IMG/VR virus record: IMGVR_UViG_3300025141_014036
Coordinates: 1 to 47,176 of that record
From: a virus
DNA: 47,176 nt
Strand: one strand, 5' to 3'
The position numbers were made by a program, and so were the translations under genes. The first letter of the stretch is position 1, and each line of letters starts with the position of its first letter. A model generated the notes under the pieces. That model was not told the origin of the DNA. It saw only the letters and a program-made list of their open reading frames with translations, and ran no database searches. Shown piece after piece: positions 1 to 7,971 of the stretch.

Positions 1-243
1 AAAATTACAAGCATCTGTTTCATCAAATATTCGAACCTCATCTACCCATCTTATAGCTTCAAGAACAGCTTTCCTGTCTTTTTCATTATTTATGGGGCGA
101 GTAGAGCCTTTTAACTCTCTGACTGATCGGTCACTGTTGCATCCAACAATAAGGTAGTCTCCAAGTTCTCTGGCTTCTCGCAAAAAAGAAACATGGCCAG
201 CATGAATCAAGTCAAAACACCCGTTTGTTGCTATTGTTGTCAT
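1..243 (-). CDS. hldE: HldE/RfaE-type heptose-1-phosphate adenylyltransferase, 3' part outside window
   Basis: The gene runs off the left edge, so only the first 81 codons are present. Residues 6-17 hold the nucleotidyltransferase signature with GCFD and HAGH, and residues 45-56 hold the GSTRPIN...R stretch typical of the RfaE/HldE C-terminal domain. That domain adenylates D-glycero-beta-D-manno-heptose 1-phosphate to ADP-heptose. No kinase domain precedes it, so this is the stand-alone adenylyltransferase form. Its ATG overlaps the stop of the nuclease gene upstream (ATGA). Glycerol-3-phosphate or other cytidylyltransferase-like relatives are possible, but the motif spelling fits RfaE domain II best. 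The context of heptosyltransferase-like genes supports an ADP-heptose supply role. Confidence 0.8.
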   Translation of the reverse strand, partial: MTTIATNGCFDLIHAGHVSFLREARELGDYLIVGCNSDRSVRELKGSTRPINNEKDRKAVLEAIRWVDEVRIFDETDACNF

Positions 244-602
244 TTCTTTTTTCCTCCGTAATATTCTGTTGCGTGACCTTCTTTTACTAAGGTTTGATTA
301 TAGCTTGTCCCAGCACCAGACAGATTGAAAAGCTCCCCAAGTAGCCTGCCGTACTTGCCCTTCTTATCGATAGAAGTCTCTACAATAAATTCATTCTTCC
401 CTTCCTTAATTAATTCCTTCAATCGAGCTTTAGCTGCGAGACCCCTTTTCTTCTCTGCTTTGTCTCTTGTGCGGCTCTCTGGTGCGTCTATGCCATACAG
501 TCTAATGCGCTCCTTCTTGAAGGTACTGAACCCGCAATCAATTAGTGCGTCTACTGTGTCTCCGTCTACTACTCTTATTAATTTTGCTTTGTATTGATAC
601 AT
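240..602 (-). CDS. Staphylococcal-nuclease-like (TNase/SNc) nuclease
   Basis: A 120-residue thermonuclease-fold protein. Counting from the chosen ATG, the catalytic set of staphylococcal nuclease is visible: D15 in VVDGDT, R34, D39 and E42 in the RLYGIDAPE stretch, and R86 in KYGR. These match SNase D21, R35, D40, E43 and R87, so it is probably an active Ca2+-dependent endonuclease. No signal peptide is seen, so it likely acts inside the cell. An upstream ATG at 653 would add 17 basic residues, but it lies directly against an AAGGAGG with no spacer and would overlap the methyltransferase by 76 bp, so the ATG at 602 is preferred. It sits between glycan genes, which gives no hint of its role. 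Confidence 0.85.
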   Translation of the reverse strand: MYQYKAKLIRVVDGDTVDALIDCGFSTFKKERIRLYGIDAPESRTRDKAEKKRGLAAKARLKELIKEGKNEFIVETSIDKKGKYGRLLGELFNLSGAGTSYNQTLVKEGHATEYYGGKKK

Positions 603-1567
603 TGTAAAATACTTAACTCTGGTTTTTTGGTTAGTCTTATAGTGCTTGCCCATCCTCCTTCGTTGCGTTTTTTAAGAACATCTTTATTAAAATGTTTTTG
701 TATTATGTCGCCGCTAAATGCATTATGATTATCCTCACCATGTAATTCCATTAAAATAATGCCAACTTTATTTAAAATAACCTCAAGATTAGGCTCTTTC
801 AACAAGAAGGACTCTGCTCCTTCTATATCTACCTTCAGTAAGTCTATGTAGTCTATATCGTGACTGTTTATTATTTCTGGTAAATTTATTGTTTTTTTCT
901 TAACTGACTCTTCGTAATCAGGCGTCCATGAGCTACCTTTCGGCTGGGAGATGCAGTTTGTGCCAGAATGGTTAAGAGGAGCTAAATGAAAGATTATATC
1001 TTGGTCGTTCGTGTCATGGAAGACTTTATTGATGAGCTTTATTTTGTGTTTATTTTTCTTGTTTATAATTGGTCCCATTGATGCTATCCTATCGTCCGCT
1101 TCAACTGCTATATATTTTTGAGCCTTATCGGAGCTAAACAAAGCGAACCAACCACAATTAAAGCCAAGATCTACTATAGTATTTAGTTCGGGGATCTGAT
1201 CTGCTCTACCGTACTCTTCGTGTAGGAATATCGGATTATAGTCTCCTTCGACTTTGTTTATTTCTTTTAGTTCTGAGACAGAAAAATAATTAGATAACGA
1301 CCATACTTTATCTCCTTGTATTAAGATTTCTGATATGCTCTTTTTATCTTTTTCAAGAATAAGTTTTAAATAGGGATAGCTTAAAAAATCAGAATGACGT
1401 ACAAAATGAACATACTCGTTTGACATTGACTTAAAGGTAGCGTCGTATATAGGAGTAGCCTCCTCCGCAGGAGAATAGAGGCCTTTAACGCGAACTACAA
1501 CGCCTTCTAGTGGTTCCTCTACAGAGAATCTGATAACCTCTTTTGATATGCTTTTGAACATTATCAT
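578..1567 (-). CDS. FkbM-family SAM-dependent methyltransferase
   Basis: A 329-residue protein whose C-terminal half is an FkbM-type methyltransferase. The SAM-binding glycine-rich loop is at about 132-140 (VDLGFNCGW), an acidic residue follows in AVEADD (155-159), and the family hallmark LLKVDIEGAE is at 243-252. FkbM enzymes O-methylate sugars or glycosylated products. The first 130 residues are not recognised and may bind the acceptor. Start codons at 1567 and 1561 are both possible. It lies 3 bp after the carbamoyltransferase, which suggests both decorate the same glycan. Confidence 0.85.
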   Translation of the reverse strand: MIMFKSISKEVIRFSVEEPLEGVVVRVKGLYSPAEEATPIYDATFKSMSNEYVHFVRHSDFLSYPYLKLILEKDKKSISEILIQGDKVWSLSNYFSVSELKEINKVEGDYNPIFLHEEYGRADQIPELNTIVDLGFNCGWFALFSSDKAQKYIAVEADDRIASMGPIINKKNKHKIKLINKVFHDTNDQDIIFHLAPLNHSGTNCISQPKGSSWTPDYEESVKKKTINLPEIINSHDIDYIDLLKVDIEGAESFLLKEPNLEVILNKVGIILMELHGEDNHNAFSGDIIQKHFNKDVLKKRNEGGWASTIRLTKKPELSILQCINTKQN

Positions 1568-1570
1568 AAT

Positions 1571-3226
1571 CTATTTATAAACATAGTAATCCTCTAACAC
1601 TACTGCGTCGAGTTCTGTAGAATCTAGCACCTTAGTGGCCTCTAGATATCTTGTCAGTATAGATCTGCCTCTACTGTTAAAGGAGGTGTTTACTAATACG
1701 GGTATATTTGTTATTTTTTCAAATTCGTTTAGTATCTCGTAAACGAATCCATTTTGGTCAGCCGAAAGTGTTTGTAGTCTAGATGTGCCGTCAATGTGGG
1801 TAACAGCAGGGAGCAGATTCCTGAATTCTTTTCTTACGGGAGGACTGTACGACATATACTTATAGTTTACGTTGCTAGAAGTCTCGAAATATGTGGAAGC
1901 TGACTCCTCCTTGCATATTGGGGCAAAGGGCCTGTACCACTCCCTAAATTTAACCTTTTTATTGATAATATCTTTAGCTTGGTGGCTTCTTGGGTCAGCT
2001 AGTATACTTCTATTACCTAAAGCTCTTGGGCCAGTCTCACTATTGCCACGGCAAATTCCGATAATCTTACCTTTTTCTAGCTCTTTTGCTATAAGTTGTG
2101 GTGTTGCTTTTTCCCAAGGCCTATGATCTAGTATATAAGGCAAGGTTTCTTTATCTAGAATCTCGCATCCAGTATACATAAGTTCTGGAGCAACTTCCTT
2201 TTTGAGGTAGTTAGCTATCATGCCATAAGACAGGCCGCTGTCACCCGGGGAACAGGGAACAAAGAAATTAGTATTTGGATGAGTTTTGCTTAGCTTTTCG
2301 TTTAGCAATACGTTTAGTGCTCCACCACCTGTAATGCAGACATTTTTATGCTTTTTCTCGTCGAAAAATTTATAAAAACGTTTTAAAGTGCACTGCTCAA
2401 AGGCGAGTTGGGCGCAAAAAGCAAGATCGTAGGACTCTTTGCCCTGAAATTCGTCCACCTTGAGGTCCCCGAAGTTCTCCAAAAAATCAAGGTTCACTTC
2501 GTATGGATCTGACTCAAAATACGGCAAAATACGTCTCATATAATCCTCGCTTAACGAACCATAAGCAGATAAACCCATAACTTTACCTGCATTAGTAAGG
2601 TTAGATAGTAAAGGTCCGGGAGCTTTTTTGATTTCGGAAATGAATCGTCCAAGGCTGGCGTACTTTGTAGGGAATGGTGTTAAATCATACTCGTTTATTT
2701 GATTAAGGTTTGGGTTTTCCTTACTCATTTCATAAACACAAAATGAACCATCGTTACCGCTTCCATCATGACTAACAACTAAAGCCTCATCAAATCCACT
2801 GGAGTAAAAAGCTCCTGCTGCGTGAGCTCTGTGGTGCCAACATAAGTCACCTTTGGACCCTTTAAGTTTCATTTTCTCAACGAACTCTTCGGAGTAGCTG
2901 CCATCTTGCACGTGAACTTCTTTAATGTCAAAAAAGTCAACCATACATTTAGTAAGTTCTTCTGGCGTATACCACTCAAATAGCCCTACATCGAAACTAG
3001 GACGAAAGACCCCTCTTGACTCCAACAATTTCTTAAGGTAAATGCATATTTCTCCATACAGGCTCGTTTGGTCTTCAGCATCAATCGTCAGCATAAGATG
3101 GTTCAAGCGAAAGTGTCTGTTACCGAAGATTCTTTCGAGTTCTATGGTATAGAGGTTGCCGTCTACATAAACGGAGAGGTTCGCGTCATGCGCTCCACAA
3201 AAAAAACTAAAAATAGACTTATGCAT
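1571..3226 (-). CDS. Carbamoyltransferase, NodU/CmcH/TobZ family
   Basis: A full-length (551 aa) carbamoyltransferase. The N-terminal Kae1-like domain has the HHRAH metal site at 131-135 followed by SHDGSG (152-157), GGGALN (300-305) and SPGDSG (326-331). The C-terminal YrdC-like part carries the conserved GNSETGPRALGNRS stretch from 394 and a C-terminal NTSFN motif. These enzymes use carbamoyl phosphate and ATP to carbamoylate hydroxyl groups on sugars such as Nod factor or antibiotics. The start ATG overlaps the previous gene by 8 bp and is preceded by GAGGGT. It probably carbamoylates the glycan made by this cluster. Confidence 0.92.
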   Translation of the reverse strand: MHKSIFSFFCGAHDANLSVYVDGNLYTIELERIFGNRHFRLNHLMLTIDAEDQTSLYGEICIYLKKLLESRGVFRPSFDVGLFEWYTPEELTKCMVDFFDIKEVHVQDGSYSEEFVEKMKLKGSKGDLCWHHRAHAAGAFYSSGFDEALVVSHDGSGNDGSFCVYEMSKENPNLNQINEYDLTPFPTKYASLGRFISEIKKAPGPLLSNLTNAGKVMGLSAYGSLSEDYMRRILPYFESDPYEVNLDFLENFGDLKVDEFQGKESYDLAFCAQLAFEQCTLKRFYKFFDEKKHKNVCITGGGALNVLLNEKLSKTHPNTNFFVPCSPGDSGLSYGMIANYLKKEVAPELMYTGCEILDKETLPYILDHRPWEKATPQLIAKELEKGKIIGICRGNSETGPRALGNRSILADPRSHQAKDIINKKVKFREWYRPFAPICKEESASTYFETSSNVNYKYMSYSPPVRKEFRNLLPAVTHIDGTSRLQTLSADQNGFVYEILNEFEKITNIPVLVNTSFNSRGRSILTRYLEATKVLDSTELDAVVLEDYYVYK

Positions 3227-3584
3227 AGACCCTCACTTTCAAAACATCTGTTATATCTGCTACGAGTAAGTTGGTATAGTATCGCCAGCCGCCATCGAGA
3301 ACAATAGCATAAATGTCCTGAGCGAACGCAAGGTCTTTGGCTAAATAAACGAATCTCGCCTTATCTATATCGACTTCCGCAGACTGATTCAAGGGAGTGT
3401 TTATTCTAATCCAGCCATTTCCGTTGTCGGATAAGTAGGGATCTGCAAACAGATTTAATTTATCGTAGGTAAGGATAAGGTCTCCTTTTACTGTGTTCAT
3501 TTCAGCAATCAAAGTAGACAGTCCTTCTTTTGTTTTGAGTTTACTAAAGGTATCTTTAGTTGGAAGCTCTATTGTTTTATGCAT
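3219..3584 (-). CDS. Hypothetical protein
   Basis: A soluble protein of 121 residues that I do not recognise. It has no signal peptide, membrane segment, cysteine cluster or obvious catalytic motif. The chosen ATG is preceded by AGGAG at about 10 nt and overlaps the end of the heptosyltransferase-like gene by 16 bp. An upstream in-frame ATG at 3632 lies deep inside that gene and is unlikely. Its position between a glycosyltransferase and the carbamoyltransferase suggests a glycan-related role, but nothing in the sequence shows it. Confidence 0.6.
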   Translation of the reverse strand: MHKTIELPTKDTFSKLKTKEGLSTLIAEMNTVKGDLILTYDKLNLFADPYLSDNGNGWIRINTPLNQSAEVDIDKARFVYLAKDLAFAQDIYAIVLDGGWRYYTNLLVADITDVLKVRVYA

Positions 3585-4525
3585 TCTAGTATTTTCTCCT
3601 TTACCATGTCGAACGATATCCTCCTTCGGCATTCAAACTTTTTGTTTCTTGGGCAGTAAGACCAGTTCTGAGTTATTTCATCAAAGGAATTTAAATCTTC
3701 ATCATTTAAACAGCCGTGACAAACCGACTCGTTCTGAGCCCTAAAGCAATCAAACTCGTTTTCCTTATGGGTAGAGCCACTAACCATAACGACCTTCTTT
3801 CCTAGAGCCCAAGCAAGCCAACTAAGGCCAGAGCTGAGACCAATAAAGAATTCGCAGTTTATTAGTTGTTTTACCCTCTTTGCTATCGGAAAACGACCAG
3901 TCTCATTAATAGCTTTTTTAGGCATAAAGTTGAAATCATTTGGTACGCCCCATGATGATTCTGCGTCTATACATAAAACTTTATACCCTTTAGTTTTTAG
4001 AAACCTGACTACTTTGTCCCACCCCTGCTCGTGCCACAGCTTGCATTTGCTTGTACTTTGTACTGAGATGCAGACATACTTAGACTTTGGGACCGTATAC
4101 CCCTCAGACCCCTTAATAGAAATTGTTGGTGTTATTGGCTTATAGGGCAAGTGTAATTGGTCGCATATCTGTTTCTGAATATTAACTTTTTTATTTAAAA
4201 AAAAGTTTACCTTTTTCAGGTCATCTATTTGGCCTAGGTTAGCTTTAACTATTTGGTCTCTCCAATTGACGTTAAATTCTCCGTCTGGCCCTTTACCTAG
4301 AAGCTCTGGTAGTCCGTTTGGGTGGCTTTCTTTGGTTACGTGAAACTGATGTATGGTTTGGCAAGGAAGAAACCTAACTTTATCCTCAATATCTTCGAAC
4401 AGTTCTGCCCATCTTGTTTTTATGAATAATTTTTTACCTGTAAGCTTGTGGTATTCGTAGCAATAAGGCGACCACGCTATGTTGTCGCCTAATGATTGAG
4501 AAACAAATTCTATAATCTCTGCCAT
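3569..4525 (-). CDS. TibC/Aah-like (BAHT) O-heptosyltransferase-type glycosyltransferase
   Basis: A 318-residue GT-B-type transferase. The N-terminus reads LGDNIAWSPY (12-21), close to the LGDtiAWmPY start of bacterial autotransporter heptosyltransferases. The C-terminal domain has FFIGLSSGLSWLAWALGK (226-243), the nucleotide-sugar binding region of GT9-like enzymes. Four cysteines, C269, C272, C291 and C299 (CHGC then YCP and FEC), match the iron-finger cysteines of TibC/Aah. Those enzymes move heptose from ADP-heptose onto protein serines. At 318 aa it is shorter than the roughly 400 aa of TibC. Start: ATG one base after the upstream stop; a TTG at 4546 is the alternative. A neighbouring HldE-type gene could supply the donor. 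Confidence 0.75.
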   Translation of the reverse strand: MAEIIEFVSQSLGDNIAWSPYCYEYHKLTGKKLFIKTRWAELFEDIEDKVRFLPCQTIHQFHVTKESHPNGLPELLGKGPDGEFNVNWRDQIVKANLGQIDDLKKVNFFLNKKVNIQKQICDQLHLPYKPITPTISIKGSEGYTVPKSKYVCISVQSTSKCKLWHEQGWDKVVRFLKTKGYKVLCIDAESSWGVPNDFNFMPKKAINETGRFPIAKRVKQLINCEFFIGLSSGLSWLAWALGKKVVMVSGSTHKENEFDCFRAQNESVCHGCLNDEDLNSFDEITQNWSYCPRNKKFECRRRISFDMVKEKILECIKQ

Positions 4526-4526
4526 T

Positions 4527-5126
4527 TTACTTAAAGTGAGGCCCAAAAACCCAACCCCGTAGGCAGTACTTTTCCCCTTTAGTAACGGGGGTGACTCCGT
4601 TTAGCATCCAAGAAGGGAAAAACACGCTTGCTCCAATTTCTTTTTGTGCGTAACATGGTGTCCCGTAATTATGAATCAAATGATCTCCCCCTTCGTAATC
4701 TTCCTCTTTACTAAGTGAGACATAAAAGCTTATTTTTCTGTATTGTTTGAAGTTGGGGTTGAAGTTATCTCCTATATCTATTCTTGGCGCGTCCGAGTCT
4801 CTGGTCTCTCCGGAATATTTAACTAATTCAAGACCCTCTGAGAAACCAGTGATGTTAAAGTCCCAAGAACTATTTGCTTCCATTGCATAAGAAGAGAGCT
4901 TCTCGTACAACCAAAGATTATCTGGAGAAAAGTCTATGCGGGTAGATTGGTTGTGTTTATCTTGGTTGGTATGCTCTTGACCGGATAGGCTTAAGGAGCT
5001 AGAGTGATCTCTTATGACTTTGAGGCATTCATCCTCAGAAAGCCCTTTGGGAAAGAAATAATAGTCATTAAGCCTTAGCTCATCGCCGAGCTTATCTAAT
5101 TTGTTTATGTCGCATAAGTAATACAT
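4527..5126 (-). CDS. 2OG-Fe(II) oxygenase (prolyl-4-hydroxylase-like) with metal ligands lost
   Basis: A 199-residue protein with the clear frame of the PKHD-type dioxygenase fold: RKISFYVSLS (130-139), DYEGGDHL (143-150), FFPSW (169-173) and GVTPVTKGEKYCLRGWVFGP at the end. The residues that should bind iron are changed. The expected HxD reads RID (115-117), the distal histidine before GVTPV is N176, and the 2-oxoglutarate arginine is K186. Only D117 remains. It may therefore be a catalytically dead, binding-only relative. Its ATG overlaps the small upstream gene as TAATG. Confidence 0.75.
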   Translation of the reverse strand: MYYLCDINKLDKLGDELRLNDYYFFPKGLSEDECLKVIRDHSSSLSLSGQEHTNQDKHNQSTRIDFSPDNLWLYEKLSSYAMEANSSWDFNITGFSEGLELVKYSGETRDSDAPRIDIGDNFNPNFKQYRKISFYVSLSKEEDYEGGDHLIHNYGTPCYAQKEIGASVFFPSWMLNGVTPVTKGEKYCLRGWVFGPHFK

Positions 5127-5293
5127 TATTCTTTTTCTGCTAGTTTTGCTACATCTTTAGCAAGCTCATTGGTAATTCTTTCATGATTCTTTTCTATTGC
5201 GTCCTTTTTCCATAGAGGTAGCCCATCGTATAGCTTTTCATAGGCTGCTTGATATCTTCTTGCAAGCTCTGAGTTTTTTTTCTTTCTTGGCAT
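5126..5293 (-). CDS. Small basic hypothetical protein, first gene of its transcript
   Basis: A 55-codon ORF coding for a charged, probably helical protein. It starts MPRKKKNSEL and has a Lys/Arg-rich head and alternating Lys and Glu after residue 30. I do not recognise it. Support comes from context: it fills the gap exactly, its stop overlaps the next start as TAATG, and a consensus promoter ends 8 nt before its ATG, leaving essentially no leader. Confidence 0.6.
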   Translation of the reverse strand: MPRKKKNSELARRYQAAYEKLYDGLPLWKKDAIEKNHERITNELAKDVAKLAEKE

Positions 5294-5301
5294 ATAAGAT
5301 T

Positions 5302-5330
5302 ATTATAGCAAAACCTTAATGAAAGGTCAA
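5302..5330 (-). promoter_or_regulatory. Sigma70-type promoter overlapping a stop codon
   Basis: On the minus strand: TTGACC (5330-5325), a 17-bp spacer, then the perfect -10 TATAAT (5307-5302). The -35 contains the TGA stop of the gene at 5327-6370. The next ATG (5293) is only 8 nt past the -10, so the transcript should start within a few bases of the start codon. Confidence 0.8.
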
Positions 5331-6370
5331 TTATAATCGTTCATTGTCTTTTCATATTGTATCCAATTATCCTCGCAGTTCCAGTTTCCGTCTTCGTCTA
5401 GTGTTGGTCTACTAAAGTCTAATTTGGCTTTGTCTGTTGCGCTAAAGCCATGGACTTTTTGATAACTGTCTTCTTTTTTAGAGGTAATATCAGGTTTTGT
5501 TATGTTGACGGGTCCTTTCGCCATCTTCACCGAAGCGGTTTCAGCTCCTTTTTTGTTCAAAAAACACGTATCGAACGTATCTTTCCCTGTCCAATTTCCG
5601 TCGTCATGCTGCTCGTCTGATCCACCTAGCCTGCCAACCGTATCGTACCAAGGTTCTGGTAAAATGACTTTTTCATTATATTTACCACCGTTCCAGTTAA
5701 TGACCCCTTTTCTGTATATTCTTGAGAAGAAAAATCTCAGCTGTATATTTGGTCTTTGAAATAAATGATGGTTAATTATACTTTCTACTGGTTGCACGAA
5801 GCATTCGTCGTAGTATTTTCTTAATTTTAAGAAAGCGGAACAATAATAATCCATCAAGTAAGGAGGCCCAAAAGCGACCCAGTTATTGAGGTTTACAGTG
5901 CGCACGGGACCATTTGGATAGACATGATGCCAGTAAGGTAAGCTTATGGAGTCGTGTTCTACGATTTCCATGTCTGGATATGAACTGGAGGTTTCGGCTC
6001 TTACTATGACATCGTAGTCTCCTTCTGACGCAAACAGGTTAGCTCTCCATATTTTATAGAGAGTTGAGTAAGGTCTTCCGTTCTTATGCGCAAAATCTAT
6101 TGCATCGGTAAAATATTCAGGTGACTCTACGTATTCTTGGTTTATTGACGCAAAGCTCTTTAAGAAAGCACTTTGGTTTTCTACTTCTAGCTTTACTGGA
6201 TTGTACGCCTTTTTAAAGGCTTCTATGGTGTCTCCTTCTTGGTATACGTTTTCTTCGTCCCATAAACTAGCGTAAACGTCTGCGTCATGCTTTTCTATAA
6301 GTTCCTGCCAATACCTTTGATTTTGTCTTATATAGTACGGTATGCCCGCAAAACATATTGCTACCTTCAT
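5327..6370 (-). CDS. Putative glycosyltransferase-like protein
   Basis: A 347-residue soluble protein. The N-terminus MKVAICFAGIPYYIRQ resembles the first beta strand of phage and polysaccharide-cluster proteins annotated as glycosyltransferases. A stretch near residue 130 (YDVIVRAETS) occupies the position where GT-A enzymes carry their acidic DxD-type site, but the motif itself is not clear. The 80 C-terminal residues are Lys- and Asp-rich and unrecognised. It follows two GT9 genes with a 2-bp gap and its stop codon forms part of the next promoter's -35. The family call is an inference from context and N-terminal shape. Confidence 0.5.
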   Translation of the reverse strand: MKVAICFAGIPYYIRQNQRYWQELIEKHDADVYASLWDEENVYQEGDTIEAFKKAYNPVKLEVENQSAFLKSFASINQEYVESPEYFTDAIDFAHKNGRPYSTLYKIWRANLFASEGDYDVIVRAETSSSYPDMEIVEHDSISLPYWHHVYPNGPVRTVNLNNWVAFGPPYLMDYYCSAFLKLRKYYDECFVQPVESIINHHLFQRPNIQLRFFFSRIYRKGVINWNGGKYNEKVILPEPWYDTVGRLGGSDEQHDDGNWTGKDTFDTCFLNKKGAETASVKMAKGPVNITKPDITSKKEDSYQKVHGFSATDKAKLDFSRPTLDEDGNWNCEDNWIQYEKTMNDYN

Positions 6371-6372
6371 AT

Positions 6373-7971
6373 TTATTTATAAAAGATATCCTTGATTTTC
6401 TCAAAAACAGTATTCGGATCTGGGTGACACAGTGGTTCATCAAAAGACTCAAAGCAAAACTGGTCTTGCGTTGCAAAGCAGCCAAAATCAGTTTTTAGAG
6501 TCGCATTTTTAAAGAATTTTTCAGGGTCTACGCTGTAAGATATATCGGAGCCGCAAAACCTAGTGCAACTGCCGGGGACATGAATACTCTTATACTTTTG
6601 AGATCCGTGCCTGTACGGCATAATAAACTCTGGGTGATACTGAGCCCCTATTAAGACTATCCAAGTGTCCGTGGTTCCGGCTATGTGCAGCGGCGCTGTG
6701 TCTGTGGTTACGAGAACTTTACATTGGTTTATCATGTGGTATTGATCTTCTAATGAATTGTTAGTTGCCGTAAGATCTAGTACGCCTGAAAGGTCAACTT
6801 CTTCTGTGTGATTTGGGGTAAATTTATCTGGACACTCCCAGTTCGTGTTAGTTACCCAGTTGCTATCATTGTTATTTGGTTCGAATTTTGGACGTCCTGC
6901 GACGGCAACTTTTATACCACTCTCCTTTAGGAGTCTGAATAGTTTGTTCCATTTGTCGAAACTCCAGAATCTTAAGGGGGAGGACGAGTTAACAGAGCAC
7001 ACCACATAGTCTTCAAGGTGGGAGTATTCTTTATTTTTTATGGGGTTAGTTGGGTAATACCTCATGCTCTTTTCTTTGTTTGTCAAAGAGAAGCCAGCGA
7101 AATTAGCGGCCCTGCCTACATGATCATAGCAGGTATACTTAAACATAATATTAGTTTCCTTGGCTTCTTGAGGTTTTAGTATAAGCTGATCGTAGAGGTC
7201 TTCGTTCTCCGTCGGCGGCACTTTTCGTCCGTGGTATCCGTTGCTTGATTGAGAGAAAGCAGCTTTGGTATGTTGCTTATCGGAGTGATCTATTAACTCT
7301 TTGGTGTGTATAAATATTTTATCTACGTTAGGATGGTTGAAAAATACTTGAGGTCTTTTGGTTACAACCCAAACCTTTCTGCCTATAGCGTTTGAAATTT
7401 TTCTTATCGTCGGTTCAGCTAAGAAAACGTCTCCGATTCCCCCAGTATAAGCTAAGAATATAACAAAAGGCTTCTCCTTAAATTTGTTTTCTTTTAAATA
7501 TTTAAAAAAGTTAGTGAAAATTAACTCCGCGCTTCCTTTTTTTAGACTAGTAGGGTATTTCCCGCTTTGTCTAAACTTCTTGAGTTCTTCTGAATTATAA
7601 AAGTTGCAAATGTGAGAATAGTTTACGTGAAATTGGTTTATCATTAAAGGTGGGCACGTTTTGTTTACACATCCAACTTCCATCCTTATATACTGACTGT
7701 ATAGAAAAGAGTCGTTTCCAATCCAGAAAGGGCCTGAGATGTTACAGGTGTTTCCTCGGCTATCTTTATTCCATCCATCGAAGATACTCCTTTCGATTAG
7801 CTCGTTCTCTTCGTTAAAAAAAGAAATAGATAAAGGGAACTCTGGTTCCCCGTTCAATTGCAAATGTATTGTGTTCTCTTTTAGCGGTGCGCCGTCTTGA
7901 AGTTCCACTTCCACTAGTTCCGAGTCCGGTGGGGTTTTTGCTTTTTCATAAAATGTTGGCTGATAGGTCAT
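6373..7971 (-). CDS. Glycosyltransferase family 9 (heptosyltransferase-like), paralogue A
   Basis: A 532-residue protein in two parts. Residues 1 to about 165 form an N-terminal region found otherwise only in the neighbouring paralogue. The GT9 GT-B core follows, with GGIGDVFLAEPTIRKIS, then HPNVDKIF, and the C-terminal nucleotide-sugar site TTDTAPLHIAG. The tail is cysteine-rich (SCTRFCGSDISYS and later Cys residues). GT9 enzymes usually transfer heptose from ADP-heptose. Its ATG overlaps the previous stop as ATGA. Together with the HldE-type and TibC-like genes it suggests heptose-containing glycans, though the acceptor is unknown. Confidence 0.82.
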   Translation of the reverse strand: MTYQPTFYEKAKTPPDSELVEVELQDGAPLKENTIHLQLNGEPEFPLSISFFNEENELIERSIFDGWNKDSRGNTCNISGPFWIGNDSFLYSQYIRMEVGCVNKTCPPLMINQFHVNYSHICNFYNSEELKKFRQSGKYPTSLKKGSAELIFTNFFKYLKENKFKEKPFVIFLAYTGGIGDVFLAEPTIRKISNAIGRKVWVVTKRPQVFFNHPNVDKIFIHTKELIDHSDKQHTKAAFSQSSNGYHGRKVPPTENEDLYDQLILKPQEAKETNIMFKYTCYDHVGRAANFAGFSLTNKEKSMRYYPTNPIKNKEYSHLEDYVVCSVNSSSPLRFWSFDKWNKLFRLLKESGIKVAVAGRPKFEPNNNDSNWVTNTNWECPDKFTPNHTEEVDLSGVLDLTATNNSLEDQYHMINQCKVLVTTDTAPLHIAGTTDTWIVLIGAQYHPEFIMPYRHGSQKYKSIHVPGSCTRFCGSDISYSVDPEKFFKNATLKTDFGCFATQDQFCFESFDEPLCHPDPNTVFEKIKDIFYK

